The translations under genes were made by a program, and so were the position numbers. From an uncultured Chitinophagaceae bacterium (GTDB lineage: Bacteria > Bacteroidota > Bacteroidia > Chitinophagales > Chitinophagaceae), in NCBI GenBank assembly GCA_937873715.1, contig CALMYJ010000012.1, positions 62,001 through 126,000 of the forward strand: DNA of 64,000 nt. The letters are read 5' to 3'. The notes below the pieces were generated by a model. It was not told the DNA's origin and searched no databases. It saw only the letters and a list, made by a program, of their open reading frames with translations. Position 1 is the first letter of the stretch, and each line of letters starts with the position of its first letter. Below are positions 53,989 through 63,332 of this stretch, piece by piece.

Positions 53989-55839
53989 TTACTTTGCAAG
54001 CACCTCTATCACATCTATCAATTCGCCCTTGGTAATGGGCACCCCTTTAATTTTATTGTAACCTTTGGCATCAACAAAATACACATCCCGGATTATTTTG
54101 ATGAGCTGGCCGTTGTTAATTTCGGGGATCAGCACATGTTCAAAATTTTTGAGTATGCTACCGAGGTTTTTAGGGAATGGCCTTACATACCTAAGATGTG
54201 CATGCGATACGGCATAGCCGGCCGCCTGCAAATCTTTTACTGCACTTTTAATAGCCCCGTAAGTACTACCCCAGCCCAGCACCAGTACTTTACCGGTTTC
54301 CGGGCCGCTGTCTAACTGCTGGTCAGGTATATAATTAGCGATGTTGTCTACTTTTGCCTGCCTTGTTTTTACCATGTGCTCATGGTTATCGCTATCGTAA
54401 CTTACGTTGCCGGTAATATCTTGTTTTTCGAGGCCGCCTACACGGTGTTCTAATCCTGGTGTACCGGGTATGGCCCACTCTCTCACTAATTTTTCATCCC
54501 GCTTGTAGGGCATAAATTTACCCTTGGCATCCACACTTTCAGGAGCGGCAAATTTTACATCAATGGGTTGCAAATCAGCACTGGATGGGTAGCGCCATGG
54601 CTCGGCACCATTGGCAATATAACCATCGCTCAGTAAAATTACCGGGGTCATGTGCTGTACACTTATCCGTACCGCTTCGTAGGCTGCAGCAAAACAATCA
54701 CTGGGGGTAGAGGCAGATATGATGGGCATAGGGCATTCTCCATTGCGGCCGTAGTAAGCCTGCAACAAGTCGCTTTGTTCTGTTTTGGTAGGTAAGCCTG
54801 TACTGGGGCCGCCACGTTGTACATCTACTATTACAAGCGGAATTTCGAGCATTACAGCCAGCCCCATCGCCTCGGCTTTAAGTGCCATACCGGGGCCGCT
54901 GGTAGTAGTTACACCCAGGGCGCCACCATAGCTTGCACCAATTGCCGAACCAATAGCAGCAATTTCATCTTCGGCCTGGAAGGTTTTAATACCAAAATTT
55001 TTGTATTTGCTCAGGTCGTGTAAAATATCGCTGGCCGGCGTAATAGGATAACTGCCTAAAAACAGTTGCAGGCCACTTTTTTGTGAAGCCGCAATCAGCC
55101 CGTATGTTAAAGCCTGGTTGCCCATGATAGAGCGGTAATTGCCCGGCTCCATTTTAGCTTTGGCAACGGTAAAACGGGTGCTGAAAGTTTCAGTAGTATC
55201 ACCATAATGATACCCTGCCTGCAGCACTTTTACATTACTTTCAAATATCTCTGGTTTTTTGCCAAATTTTTCTTCGAGGAAATTAATGGTGTTGGCCATA
55301 TCCCTGTTGTACATCCAGTACAGGAAGCCAAGTACAAACATGTTTTTAGCCCTGTCTTTTTCCTTCATCCCCATAGTGATGTCCTTAAGGGCTTCACGGG
55401 TCATTTTGGTAACATCCATTTTTATCAACTGGTAGTTGCCAAGGCTGTCATCTTCCAACGGATTTACTCCTTCCGGGTAATTGGCCAGGCGCAGGTTCTT
55501 TGAATCAAACCCATCCGTATTGGCAATAATGATTCCACCCTTTTTTAAGGAAGTAAGGTTCACTTTAAGCGCAGCCGCATTCATGGCCACCAGTACATCG
55601 CAGGCATCACCGGGGGTAAATATTTCATCACTGCTAAAACGAAGCTGGTAGCCGCTCACACCGGGTAGGGTACCTTGCGGAGCCCTTATTTCGGCCGGGA
55701 AGTCGGGAAATGTGGCCAGGTCGAGGCCAAGCAGGGCGGTATTATTGGTAAACTGGCTGCCGGTAAGTTGCATACCATCACCACTATCGCCTGCAAACTT
55801 TATTACTACGTCTTGTATTACCTGTTCGGTTGTACTCAT
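53989..55839 (-). CDS. korA: 2-oxoacid:ferredoxin oxidoreductase, alpha subunit (fused gamma-alpha)
   Basis: 616 aa. N-terminal gamma-type domain (about 10-185) with FAGDSGDGMQLTGSQFT and FPDFPAEIRAPQGTLPGVSGYQL, followed by the alpha pyrimidine-binding domain (about 215-600; FLGSYPITPASDILHDLSKY, GASYGGALGVTTTSGPGMALKAEAMGLA, QRGGPSTGLPTKTEQSDL). Together with a TPP-containing beta subunit it oxidises 2-oxoglutarate (or a related 2-oxoacid) and reduces ferredoxin. korB usually follows directly; here a terminator follows and no beta gene is seen in the window. Start ATG 55839. Confidence 0.9.
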   Translation of the reverse strand: MSTTEQVIQDVVIKFAGDSGDGMQLTGSQFTNNTALLGLDLATFPDFPAEIRAPQGTLPGVSGYQLRFSSDEIFTPGDACDVLVAMNAAALKVNLTSLKKGGIIIANTDGFDSKNLRLANYPEGVNPLEDDSLGNYQLIKMDVTKMTREALKDITMGMKEKDRAKNMFVLGFLYWMYNRDMANTINFLEEKFGKKPEIFESNVKVLQAGYHYGDTTETFSTRFTVAKAKMEPGNYRSIMGNQALTYGLIAASQKSGLQLFLGSYPITPASDILHDLSKYKNFGIKTFQAEDEIAAIGSAIGASYGGALGVTTTSGPGMALKAEAMGLAVMLEIPLVIVDVQRGGPSTGLPTKTEQSDLLQAYYGRNGECPMPIISASTPSDCFAAAYEAVRISVQHMTPVILLSDGYIANGAEPWRYPSSADLQPIDVKFAAPESVDAKGKFMPYKRDEKLVREWAIPGTPGLEHRVGGLEKQDITGNVSYDSDNHEHMVKTRQAKVDNIANYIPDQQLDSGPETGKVLVLGWGSTYGAIKSAVKDLQAAGYAVSHAHLRYVRPFPKNLGSILKNFEHVLIPEINNGQLIKIIRDVYFVDAKGYNKIKGVPITKGELIDVIEVLAK

Positions 55840-56065
55840 AACAAACAATCATTAAATGAAACGTGGCGCAAGTTACATTTAAAATCATTCATGTATATGC
55901 AGGTACATAAACTTTGTTACGGCAACGTTGCCATAACAACTTTTAGGTGGATAATCCCCCTGCCAACTGCTCCAAATGCTTTACAAAATCATTAACAGCG
56001 AAAATTTGCAAAGGCCTGTTGCCTGCATTTAACTTCAGTGCATCATCAATTAACCAATCAATATT

Positions 56066-56935
56066 ATGGACCCCGACGCCGAAGCCCTGCAGGCCGCTTC
56101 AAAAAAAATTGCCAGCACCATCTTTACCATTGTTTTTACCGCCTGTTATTACCAGCAACCCGAAACAACCGCTCCGCCACTGATCAGCACAAAAAAGGAC
56201 ACCAACCTCAAGCCTGCAGCAGCCGATAGTGTTACCGTAGTGCAGGCGGCCACATCCAAAAAGAAAAAGAAAACCATTTACCTCACTTTTGACGATGGCC
56301 CCAATAAAGGAACCCGGAATGTGATGAATATTGTACGCAGCGAAGCGGTACCGGTTACGCTTTTTGTAGTGGGTGAGCATGTATTTGGCTGTGCCGAACA
56401 AAAAAATACGTACGACAGCCTGCGCCAGTGCCGGTATATCGAAATTGCCAACCACAGCTATACGCATGCCCATTGCCGTTATGAAAAATTTTATGCCGCA
56501 CCCGACTCCGTTGTACACGACTTTGCCCGGTGTGCAGATAGCCTGGGCTTACAAACCGGTATTGTACGTACACCCGGGCGTAATATCTGGCGTACAGAAA
56601 ATATCAGCAGCACCGATATTAAAAGCAGCGTTGCTGCAGCCGACAGCCTGAAGCAGCACGGTTTTGTAGCCGTAGGCTGGGATGTAGAATGGCATTTTAA
56701 CCAACAACTTAACCTGTTAAGTACAGATGAAGAACTGCTGAGCAAAGTAGATAGTGTGTTTGCAAAAGGAAAAACAAAAACGCCCAATCACCTGGTACTG
56801 CTTGCGCACGACCAGGCTTATACCGATAGCGGCGACTCTGCGCACCTGCACAGGTTTATTCAAAAACTGAAATTTAAAGACGACTACGATTTTGATTTTA
56901 TTTCCAACTATCCCAACCTGAAAGCAGCACCATAA
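56066..56935 (+). CDS. Polysaccharide deacetylase family protein
   Basis: 289 aa. NodB-homology domain from about residue 70: IYLTFDDGPNKGTRNVM (first motif, TFDDGP), ANHSYTHAHCRY (second motif, H-S-x-T-H), RTPGRNIW (third motif), and LLAHDQAYTDSGD near 250. These metal-dependent enzymes remove N- or O-acetyl groups from chitin, peptidoglycan or other glycans. The N-terminal 35 residues have a hydrophobic patch and FTAC, perhaps a degenerate lipoprotein signal, but the part before it is charged; the true start is uncertain. Confidence 0.82.
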   Translation: MDPDAEALQAASKKIASTIFTIVFTACYYQQPETTAPPLISTKKDTNLKPAAADSVTVVQAATSKKKKKTIYLTFDDGPNKGTRNVMNIVRSEAVPVTLFVVGEHVFGCAEQKNTYDSLRQCRYIEIANHSYTHAHCRYEKFYAAPDSVVHDFARCADSLGLQTGIVRTPGRNIWRTENISSTDIKSSVAAADSLKQHGFVAVGWDVEWHFNQQLNLLSTDEELLSKVDSVFAKGKTKTPNHLVLLAHDQAYTDSGDSAHLHRFIQKLKFKDDYDFDFISNYPNLKAAP

Positions 56936-56956
56936 ATGCAGTTCCGTATAAATCGC

Positions 56957-56964
56957 TACTTTCG
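56957..56964 (+). promoter_or_regulatory. Candidate -7 box TACTTTCG for the BI-1 family gene
   Basis: One mismatch from TAnnTTTG, 17 bases before the ATG at 56982. No -33 element at the ideal distance. Confidence 0.35.
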
Positions 56965-56981
56965 GTTTTAAAAAATAAGTT

Positions 56982-57737
56982 ATGAACCTATTCAAATCAG
57001 GCAACCCTGCATTAGGCGAAAAAGCCTTTCAGCCCAACCTTAGTACCAACTATGCAGAAACCATGACGCTGAGGGGCACGCTCAACAAATTTGGCTTTAT
57101 GCTCCTGATGCTGATGGGCACGGCTTATTATTCGTGGAAAGAGTTTGCCGCTGGCGGTAATGTGCAGCCCTTAATCTGGACAGGCCTTATTGGCGGCCTT
57201 GTGCTGGCATTGGTGATAATTTTTAAAAAAGAATGGGCGCCGTATTTAGCACCAGCTTATGCTTTGCTGGAAGGGCTTTTCCTTGGCGCTATATCGGCTA
57301 TGTATAATAGTGCATTTGCCGAGCAGGCTCCCAATATTGTGATGAATGCGGTTGGCCTCACTTTTGGCGTAGCCATCGCCATGTATTTTTTATACAGTTT
57401 CCGAATTATTAAGGCAACAGAAAAATTCAAGTCAGTAATTTTTACTGCTACAGCCGGTATTGCTATATTTTATTTCATTGCTATTATCCTGCGTTTCTTT
57501 GGCGTTCAAATGGCTTTTTTACACGAAGGCTCTATGATGGGTATCGGCTTTTCGCTGGTAGTGGTGGCCATAGCTGCACTAAACCTTATTTTAGATTTCG
57601 ACAGGATAGAGCAGGGCACTATTGCCGGGGCACCAAAATACATGGAATGGTACGGCGCATTTGGCTTAATGGTTACCATTGTATGGCTGTATCTTGAAAT
57701 TTTAAGGCTGCTTTCTAAACTAAGCAGCAGGAAATAA
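56982..57737 (+). CDS. Bax inhibitor-1/YccA family membrane protein
   Basis: 251 aa. After a short N-terminal tail (NPALGEKAFQPN, typical of Bacteroidota members) there are seven membrane helices from about residue 35 to 245. The family segments include APAYALLEGLFLGAISAMYNS and SLVVVAIAALNLILDFDRIEQG, with the conserved acidic Asp/Glu residues. BI-1 family proteins act as pH-sensitive calcium leak channels in some bacteria; the role here is not known. Its stop codon lies inside a strong hairpin. Confidence 0.88.
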   Translation: MNLFKSGNPALGEKAFQPNLSTNYAETMTLRGTLNKFGFMLLMLMGTAYYSWKEFAAGGNVQPLIWTGLIGGLVLALVIIFKKEWAPYLAPAYALLEGLFLGAISAMYNSAFAEQAPNIVMNAVGLTFGVAIAMYFLYSFRIIKATEKFKSVIFTATAGIAIFYFIAIILRFFGVQMAFLHEGSMMGIGFSLVVVAIAALNLILDFDRIEQGTIAGAPKYMEWYGAFGLMVTIVWLYLEILRLLSKLSSRK

Positions 57738-57751
57738 TAACTTCCTGCTGC
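57724..57751. other. Perfect hairpin spanning the BI-1 family stop codon
   Basis: A 10-bp stem, GCAGCAGGAA (57724-57733) with TTCCTGCTGC (57742-57751), has the TAA stop (57735-57737) in its 8-base loop. There is no T-tract after it in either direction, so it is not a standard terminator. It lies between two convergent genes. Confidence 0.75.
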
Positions 57752-57777
57752 ACGGGTATTGGTGTGTGTTTGCTGTA

Positions 57778-58824
57778 TTATTGGTACACCCTGATGTAAT
57801 CAATTTCCATCGACGCATTGGTTACACCGGCATCGATAATGCCGCCGAAATTGCCCCCCATAGCTACATTACAGATAATAAAGAAATTGTGATTAAACGG
57901 TATACTGGCCGAATTGGCAACGGTATGTATTAACTGGTCATCTACCGAAATTTTAATTTCAGTTGGCGACCAATCCAGCGAATAAATATGAAACTCGGTA
58001 GTAGCATTGGCAATCACTCTGCTGGAGCCATTGGCATTACCGCCAAACCTGCCGGGGTAATGCAGTGTACCGTGTATCCTGTTAAGATCGTTGCCAATAT
58101 GCTCCATAATATCAATTTCGCCGCAGGCAGGCCAGCCCACCGTACCAATATTGCTGCCCAGCATCCAAATGGCCGGCCAGGTACCGCCACCTGCCGGTAA
58201 TTTAGCCCTTGCCTCCACCCTGCCATATTTGAATGAAAATTTATCTTTTGTCAGCAGCCTTGCAGAGGTGTAATTACTTCCGCTGTAGGCTTCCTTCTTT
58301 AAGGTAATTTTAAGCGAGCCGTTAATTACAACAGCATTGTCGGCACGGCTGGTATAATACTGTGCCTCATTATTGCCCCAGCCACCGGCACCTAAATCGT
58401 AGCCCCACTTTGCCGGGTTGGGCAGGCCATCGGTATTAAACTCATCGCTCCATACCAGTACCGGTGCCGTTATAGTAACGGTTACGGTTACACTAATCGT
58501 TTTGGTGGCAGTTGCGCCGGTGCTGCTCTTGGCTGTAGCCCTCACGGTAAACGTATTGGTACCGGTAAGGGTATAACGGTGTGTTACGTTGCCATTGGTA
58601 CCGGTTAGCACCACTCCATCACCATATTCAAAGTCGTAGGTTACGGCATTGTTGGCTGTAGCGCTAAAGCTCACATTACCTGTTCCGTCGGTGCTTACCG
58701 TAGCAGTTATCTCAAGGTTGGTGGGTGCCGTATTAACCGGGCCGCTATTATCCTTTTTACAGCTTGATGCAGTGAGAAAACAAAAAAGAAAAAAGCTTGC
58801 TGTAGTATTTTTTAAGAACATCAT
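57778..58824 (-). CDS. GH16 endo-beta-glucanase lipoprotein with PKD domain
   Basis: 348 aa. Lipoprotein signal with TASSCKK (Cys near 22), a PKD domain at about 37-113 (YDFEYGDGVVLTG), then the GH16 jelly roll from about 118. It contains LVWSDEFNTDGLPNPAKW, GGWGNNEAQYYTS, the catalytic core ACGEIDIMEHIG (nucleophile and acid/base Glu in ExDxxE) and HTLHY-like GTLHYPG. This is the laminarinase (beta-1,3 or mixed-link glucanase) type. It is the last gene of the SusC/SusD locus and probably acts on the cell surface. Confidence 0.92.
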   Translation of the reverse strand: MMFLKNTTASFFLFCFLTASSCKKDNSGPVNTAPTNLEITATVSTDGTGNVSFSATANNAVTYDFEYGDGVVLTGTNGNVTHRYTLTGTNTFTVRATAKSSTGATATKTISVTVTVTITAPVLVWSDEFNTDGLPNPAKWGYDLGAGGWGNNEAQYYTSRADNAVVINGSLKITLKKEAYSGSNYTSARLLTKDKFSFKYGRVEARAKLPAGGGTWPAIWMLGSNIGTVGWPACGEIDIMEHIGNDLNRIHGTLHYPGRFGGNANGSSRVIANATTEFHIYSLDWSPTEIKISVDDQLIHTVANSASIPFNHNFFIICNVAMGGNFGGIIDAGVTNASMEIDYIRVYQ

Positions 58825-58830
58825 ATGTTA

Positions 58831-59739
58831 TTATTTGGCTTTAAGTTTTTGATACCAGGCATTGCCGTCGATACCAATATTGCGTATATGCATACTCGTT
58901 TCGGAAATAGACAGTATTTCGTACACGGTGGCACCGGTGCCGAATATAAGAAGGCCATTGCCCGGCACGCCAAACTCTACCCGGGTAGATTGGGCCGGGG
59001 TGGAGGCAGATGATGCAGGTACAAAAGACAGTCTTTTAACTCCACCAGGATTAATATCCCTGCAATCTTCAGCACTGGCCAGGCCGTAAAATGCCGCAGC
59101 GCCACCAATAGCAAAAGACTGGCCAAAATTATTCAATTGCATATCGATGGCATTATCCCCTGCTTTGGTAAAAGTTATTTCATCATCGTACGAACAGGGA
59201 AGGCGGCTGTTAGGATCGGCAGCATACCATATTGGCTCAAAACCATCGGCGGGGCCTACCCCAAAATGACCACCGGCATCTTTATCCGACATCCATACTT
59301 TTGAACTTCCGCCGGTTAACGCTGCCATAATATCGGCAGGAATAACAAAGGCGAAATACACAGTTACTGTTTTACTGATGGTAGACATAATGCCTCCTGT
59401 ACCCACCGCATTTACGGTAATGGTGTAATCATGTGTACCGGTTTGTGTGTAGCGGTATTCTATCTCGCCGGTAGGCACCACTTTGGTAGTACCATCGCCA
59501 AAATCAACATTGTAGGTAAGTGCATTATCTCCTTTTACAGTGATCACCACTATCCCCGAGCCATCGCCTGCCGGATTGGCCGCATCGGCACCCGCTACCG
59601 CAGCAGTAAGCACCAGGTTGGCCGGTGTTTTTAAATCGCCAAATGCATATTTTTCTTTTTTGCAGGCACTAAAACAAATAGCTGCTGCCGCTAAAAAAAC
59701 GGTGGCTGTATGGTTAAATATCTTTTGCATGAGCATCAT
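58831..59739 (-). CDS. PKD lipoprotein of the glucan locus, likely surface glycan-binding
   Basis: 302 aa. Lipoprotein signal ending AICFSACKKEK (Cys near 25), a PKD domain at about 38-130 (YNVDFGDGTTKVV), and a C-terminal domain of about 165 residues beginning ALTGGSSKVWMSDKDAGGHFGVGP, beta-rich with paired cysteines (RLPCSYDD, AEDCRDI). The C-terminal part resembles domains common in Bacteroidota glucan loci next to GH16 enzymes; I cannot name it with certainty. Six bases separate it from the GH16 gene. A glycan-binding role is inference. Confidence 0.65.
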   Translation of the reverse strand: MMLMQKIFNHTATVFLAAAAICFSACKKEKYAFGDLKTPANLVLTAAVAGADAANPAGDGSGIVVITVKGDNALTYNVDFGDGTTKVVPTGEIEYRYTQTGTHDYTITVNAVGTGGIMSTISKTVTVYFAFVIPADIMAALTGGSSKVWMSDKDAGGHFGVGPADGFEPIWYAADPNSRLPCSYDDEITFTKAGDNAIDMQLNNFGQSFAIGGAAAFYGLASAEDCRDINPGGVKRLSFVPASSASTPAQSTRVEFGVPGNGLLIFGTGATVYEILSISETSMHIRNIGIDGNAWYQKLKAK

Positions 59740-59747
59740 TTTTGTTA

Positions 59748-61793
59748 TTAGTTAGTGAGTTGGATATCATCAAAATAATAGGTGGCCCCGGTTCCGCCAT
59801 TTCCAAAATCGAAGAACACTACGAGGCGCTGGTAATTATTACTGTTTACAATTCCGCTGAAATCAAAACTGAGTTCCTCCCAGCTATTGGCTACCGTATT
59901 GGTTACATCTCTTTCAATATTAATAGAGGGATTGTCCAGGTTTTCTAATTTCATCAATACACGAATACCGGCTGCCGGCGACCACACTTTCATTTTTATT
60001 TTGGTGAGTGCTGAAAAATCGATTGGTTTTTGCAATTCAATAAATGAACCAGCCCAGGTTTCGGCACCACTTGCCTTGTTAAGTGCGGCTACTTTTGTAG
60101 ATGTGTTGATACCGGCAGGATTGGGGTTATCCACCACCGTTGTGTTGGCATTTCCAAAGCCTGTAAAATTATAAGTGAGTGTAGCCGATTGGAAATTGAG
60201 TGGCAGCACCAGTTCTTCGGCACCTGATGTAAGCGCTATATCATCAAAATAGTAATTGGCACCATTGCCGCTATTACCAAAATCAAAAAATACCACCAGT
60301 CGCTGATAGTTATCAGCATTATTAACACCGGCAAAATCAAACACCAGGTCTTCCCAGCCATTAGCCACGGTGTTTACAGCATCTCTTTCGATATTGATGG
60401 CAGGGTTTGCCAGGTTTTCCAGCTTCATCAATACCCTTATACCTGCGGCTGGCGACCATACTTTCATTTTAATTTTTGTAAGGCTCGAAAAATTGATGGG
60501 AGTACCCAGTTCCAGGAAAGAGCCTGCCCAGGTTTCGGCACCATTGGGTTTATTAAAGCGGCCTACAGTAGCACTGGTATTAGCCCCATTTACTTGCGGA
60601 TTAGCCACAACAGTACTGCTGGCATTGCCAAAATTGGTAAACGCATAGTTGGCTTCTGTGCTTTCAAAATCAACCGGCAGGTTTACCTGTGTAGAAGGCA
60701 GGGTATTGGTAAGCCTGATATCATCAAAAAGGAAAGTGAAATTGGCAGACCCATCACCAGGCGTACCCAGCTCAAATATCAATACTACTTTATGATAAGC
60801 ATTGGCTGTATTAATGGCTGTGTAATCAAACACCAGGTCTTCCCAGGTATTAGCAACCGTACAAGTGGCTTCTTTTTCAAAACTAATGGCCCCGTCTGTT
60901 GCATTCTCCACTTTCAGCAATACCCTTGCGCCAACCCTTGGCGAAAACACTTTCATTCTGAAAATTTTATTTGCTGAAAAATCTATGGGTTCGCTCAGGC
61001 TGATAAAACTGCCGCCCCAGCCTTCGGGTGCATTTTTAATCATTCGGCCAACCCTTGCAGAGGTATTGATGCCGTTTTGTTGTGTATTGGCCACCACCGA
61101 TGCATCGCCGCCACCAAAGTTTACAAAGCTGTAATTAAGTGTTGGCGATTCAAAAGTAAGGGGCAGCAATACAGGGTCGGCTATAGTTATGGTTTTTGTT
61201 AGTTCCGTAACAGCAGCACCACCACTGTAAGCAATTACTTTTACGGTATAAACGCCTGTACTGGCATACACATGGCTGATAGTTTCACCTTCAAGAAAGG
61301 ATACAGGCACTTCATTAGGGTCTTCGCCAAAATAAACTTTAAAGAAGGTTTCGTACTGCGCCGATGCGGCAATATTTACCTTAAAATTATTGGAAGCGTC
61401 CACCTCGGCAGTAAAATCTAAATCTTCAGGCGCCCTGAAAGATACGGTTAGCTGCTGTGTGGCTTCAGTAATCTTACCGGTGATACTATGCCCCACAATT
61501 TTTACCGTATACACACCTTCGGCATATACATGCTGTACGTTTTTGCCGGGCAAAATTTCAACAGGCGTGGTGCTGGCATCGCCATAATACACTTCAAAAA
61601 ATGAAATGCCTTCACCGTTAGGCGTAATAGTTACCAGCCCGGTATTATCCTGTGTGATGGTAAATAAAGCCGATAAAGCTTTAGGCGCTGCATCTGTTTT
61701 TAAAAACGATACATCATCATTCTTTTGCTTTTTACAGCCTGGGGCTATGGCCAGTAAAAAGAGTATGCTAAAAAAATATTGAACTAATTTCAT
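59748..61793 (-). CDS. Lipoprotein with two PKD-like domains and three copies of a carbohydrate-binding-like module
   Basis: 681 aa. Lipoprotein signal with PGCKK (Cys20). Two PKD-like Ig domains lie at about 36-118 and 121-205. Three related modules of about 153 residues follow: 209-362, 371-522 and 529-681. Each starts with a LPL(T/N/D)F(E/Q)S strand, has a GSF-x-L-x-x-PI-(D/N)FS turn, and ends YYFDDI-x-LT, the look of a jelly-roll carbohydrate-binding module. Modules 2 and 3 are close to identical over their central stretch. It sits where SusE/SusF-type surface glycan-binding proteins normally lie, right after susD, so binding of the glucan is likely. Confidence 0.75.
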   Translation of the reverse strand: MKLVQYFFSILFLLAIAPGCKKQKNDDVSFLKTDAAPKALSALFTITQDNTGLVTITPNGEGISFFEVYYGDASTTPVEILPGKNVQHVYAEGVYTVKIVGHSITGKITEATQQLTVSFRAPEDLDFTAEVDASNNFKVNIAASAQYETFFKVYFGEDPNEVPVSFLEGETISHVYASTGVYTVKVIAYSGGAAVTELTKTITIADPVLLPLTFESPTLNYSFVNFGGGDASVVANTQQNGINTSARVGRMIKNAPEGWGGSFISLSEPIDFSANKIFRMKVFSPRVGARVLLKVENATDGAISFEKEATCTVANTWEDLVFDYTAINTANAYHKVVLIFELGTPGDGSANFTFLFDDIRLTNTLPSTQVNLPVDFESTEANYAFTNFGNASSTVVANPQVNGANTSATVGRFNKPNGAETWAGSFLELGTPINFSSLTKIKMKVWSPAAGIRVLMKLENLANPAINIERDAVNTVANGWEDLVFDFAGVNNADNYQRLVVFFDFGNSGNGANYYFDDIALTSGAEELVLPLNFQSATLTYNFTGFGNANTTVVDNPNPAGINTSTKVAALNKASGAETWAGSFIELQKPIDFSALTKIKMKVWSPAAGIRVLMKLENLDNPSINIERDVTNTVANSWEELSFDFSGIVNSNNYQRLVVFFDFGNGGTGATYYFDDIQLTN
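59751..61169 (-). repeat. Three intragenic tandem repeats of about 460 bases
   Basis: Copies at 60708-61169, 60228-60683 and 59751-60209 encode the three modules of the lipoprotein above. The last two share long near-identical stretches (for example encoding KIKMKVWSPAAGIRVLMKLE), indicating a recent duplication; the first copy is more diverged. Confidence 0.85.
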
Positions 61794-61817
61794 GTTACAG
61801 TTTTTTATAAGTGAATA

Positions 61818-63314
61818 TTAGTAACCGGGGTTTTGCGGCAGGCCTGATATATCTACTTCCTGCTGTGGAATGGGGAACACTTCATTTTTTCCGGTTACAA
61901 AACCCGTAATTTTTGCAGCGGCCTGCCCGGTACGCACCAGGTCGAAAAAACGATCTCCTTCCATAGCCAGCTCCAGCCTGCGCTCATCCCAAATAGCCTG
62001 GCGTAATGCCACACCCGTAACCGTGATATCATGGTTGTTGTCGGCAAAGGCACGGCGGCGCACCCTGTTTAAATATTCTCTTGCTTTGGTATCGTTGGCA
62101 GCAGTGGCCCTGTTATTGGCTTCGGCAGCCATCAGCAATACATCGGCGTAGCGTATGGTGCGAAAGTTGTTCAGGTAATTTAATTCCACCTGCCCGGATG
62201 TTTCGCCCTTGCGGGGATGATACTTCTGGTTGTACAGGCCGGTATTTTTATACGGTGCCACGAGGTAAGTAATATTAAAAGAAGGATTAGCATTTTTATA
62301 TGCCTCAATATCCAGTATGGTTACATCTTTACGGCTATCGCCGGCTTCAAAAGCACTGGCCAGGTTTTGCGTGGGGAGGTTAGTACTCCAGCCCTGCCCG
62401 TAAGGACTGTTACCGGTAAGGTTGCGTATACCACATACCTGCACCGCCAGGTTGCCCTGTCCCCTGCCGGGGTGGCTCCAATCAAAATAAGGGCTGAGGT
62501 TAGAGTATTGAATTTCAAATACCGACTCGGCACCGTTTTCGCCAGACTGTAAAAAGATATCTCCAAAAGAACCGGCACCGGGATACCCAATTAACTGGAA
62601 AGGCCCGTTTACAACATTTTCGAGCATGGCTGCGGCCTCATCAAATTTATTTTGATACAGTAATACTTTACCCAGCAGTGCCTGTGCAGCATACCTTGTA
62701 ATACGACCCTTTTGCGGATTGGTAATGGGCAGTACTGAAATAGCGGCATTTAAATCTTTCTCTATTTGCGCATATACATCAGCTTTAGGTGCCCTGCCCA
62801 ATGTACCCGATTCGGCAACAGCAAGGCGTTTATCTACAAAAAGGGGCACATCGCCAAACATGCGTACCAATTCAAAATAGTAGTACGCCCTTAAGAAATA
62901 TACTTCGCCATATAAAGCTTCCTTGCCGGTAAAATCGAGCAGGTTTTTATTTTCTTCAAGATAATTCACCCTGTTGATACCCTCGTAGCAGGATACCCAG
63001 CATTCAGCAAGGTAGCTGTTATTGGGTACAATGGTATAATCATCAATTTGCTGAAAGCCTATCTGGTCGGTTGCATTTTCGCCACCAGATACAGAATTGT
63101 CGGAAGCTACATCGCCAATAACCACATTGGCCCAAATCCATTGCAGTGGCGAATAAGCACCCACCACCATCTTGTGGTAGTCGTCGGCAGTTTTAAAATA
63201 ATCAGCAGCCGTTATCTGGTAATCGTCTTTAGGATCGTAAGCAATAAACTTTTTGCAGGCCGGCAGCAGTGCCACCAGCAAGGCAAGTGCAGGTATATAT
63301 TTAGCTTTTTTCAT
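61818..63314 (-). CDS. susD: SusD/RagB family nutrient-binding outer membrane lipoprotein
   Basis: 498 aa. Lipoprotein signal ending LLPACKKF (Cys near 20). The SusD fold with TPR-like helices is clear: YHKMVVGAYSPLQWIWANVVIGD, CWVSCYEGINRVNYLEENK, EVYFLRAYYYFELVRMFGDVPLF, and the C-terminal RYADVLLMAAEANNRA, AIWDERRLELAMEGDRFFDLVRTG. It caps the SusC channel and holds the oligosaccharide. It lies 18 bases after susC. Confidence 0.95.
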   Translation of the reverse strand: MKKAKYIPALALLVALLPACKKFIAYDPKDDYQITAADYFKTADDYHKMVVGAYSPLQWIWANVVIGDVASDNSVSGGENATDQIGFQQIDDYTIVPNNSYLAECWVSCYEGINRVNYLEENKNLLDFTGKEALYGEVYFLRAYYYFELVRMFGDVPLFVDKRLAVAESGTLGRAPKADVYAQIEKDLNAAISVLPITNPQKGRITRYAAQALLGKVLLYQNKFDEAAAMLENVVNGPFQLIGYPGAGSFGDIFLQSGENGAESVFEIQYSNLSPYFDWSHPGRGQGNLAVQVCGIRNLTGNSPYGQGWSTNLPTQNLASAFEAGDSRKDVTILDIEAYKNANPSFNITYLVAPYKNTGLYNQKYHPRKGETSGQVELNYLNNFRTIRYADVLLMAAEANNRATAANDTKAREYLNRVRRRAFADNNHDITVTGVALRQAIWDERRLELAMEGDRFFDLVRTGQAAAKITGFVTGKNEVFPIPQQEVDISGLPQNPGY

Positions 63315-63332
63315 ACAGCAATAGTTTTTCGT

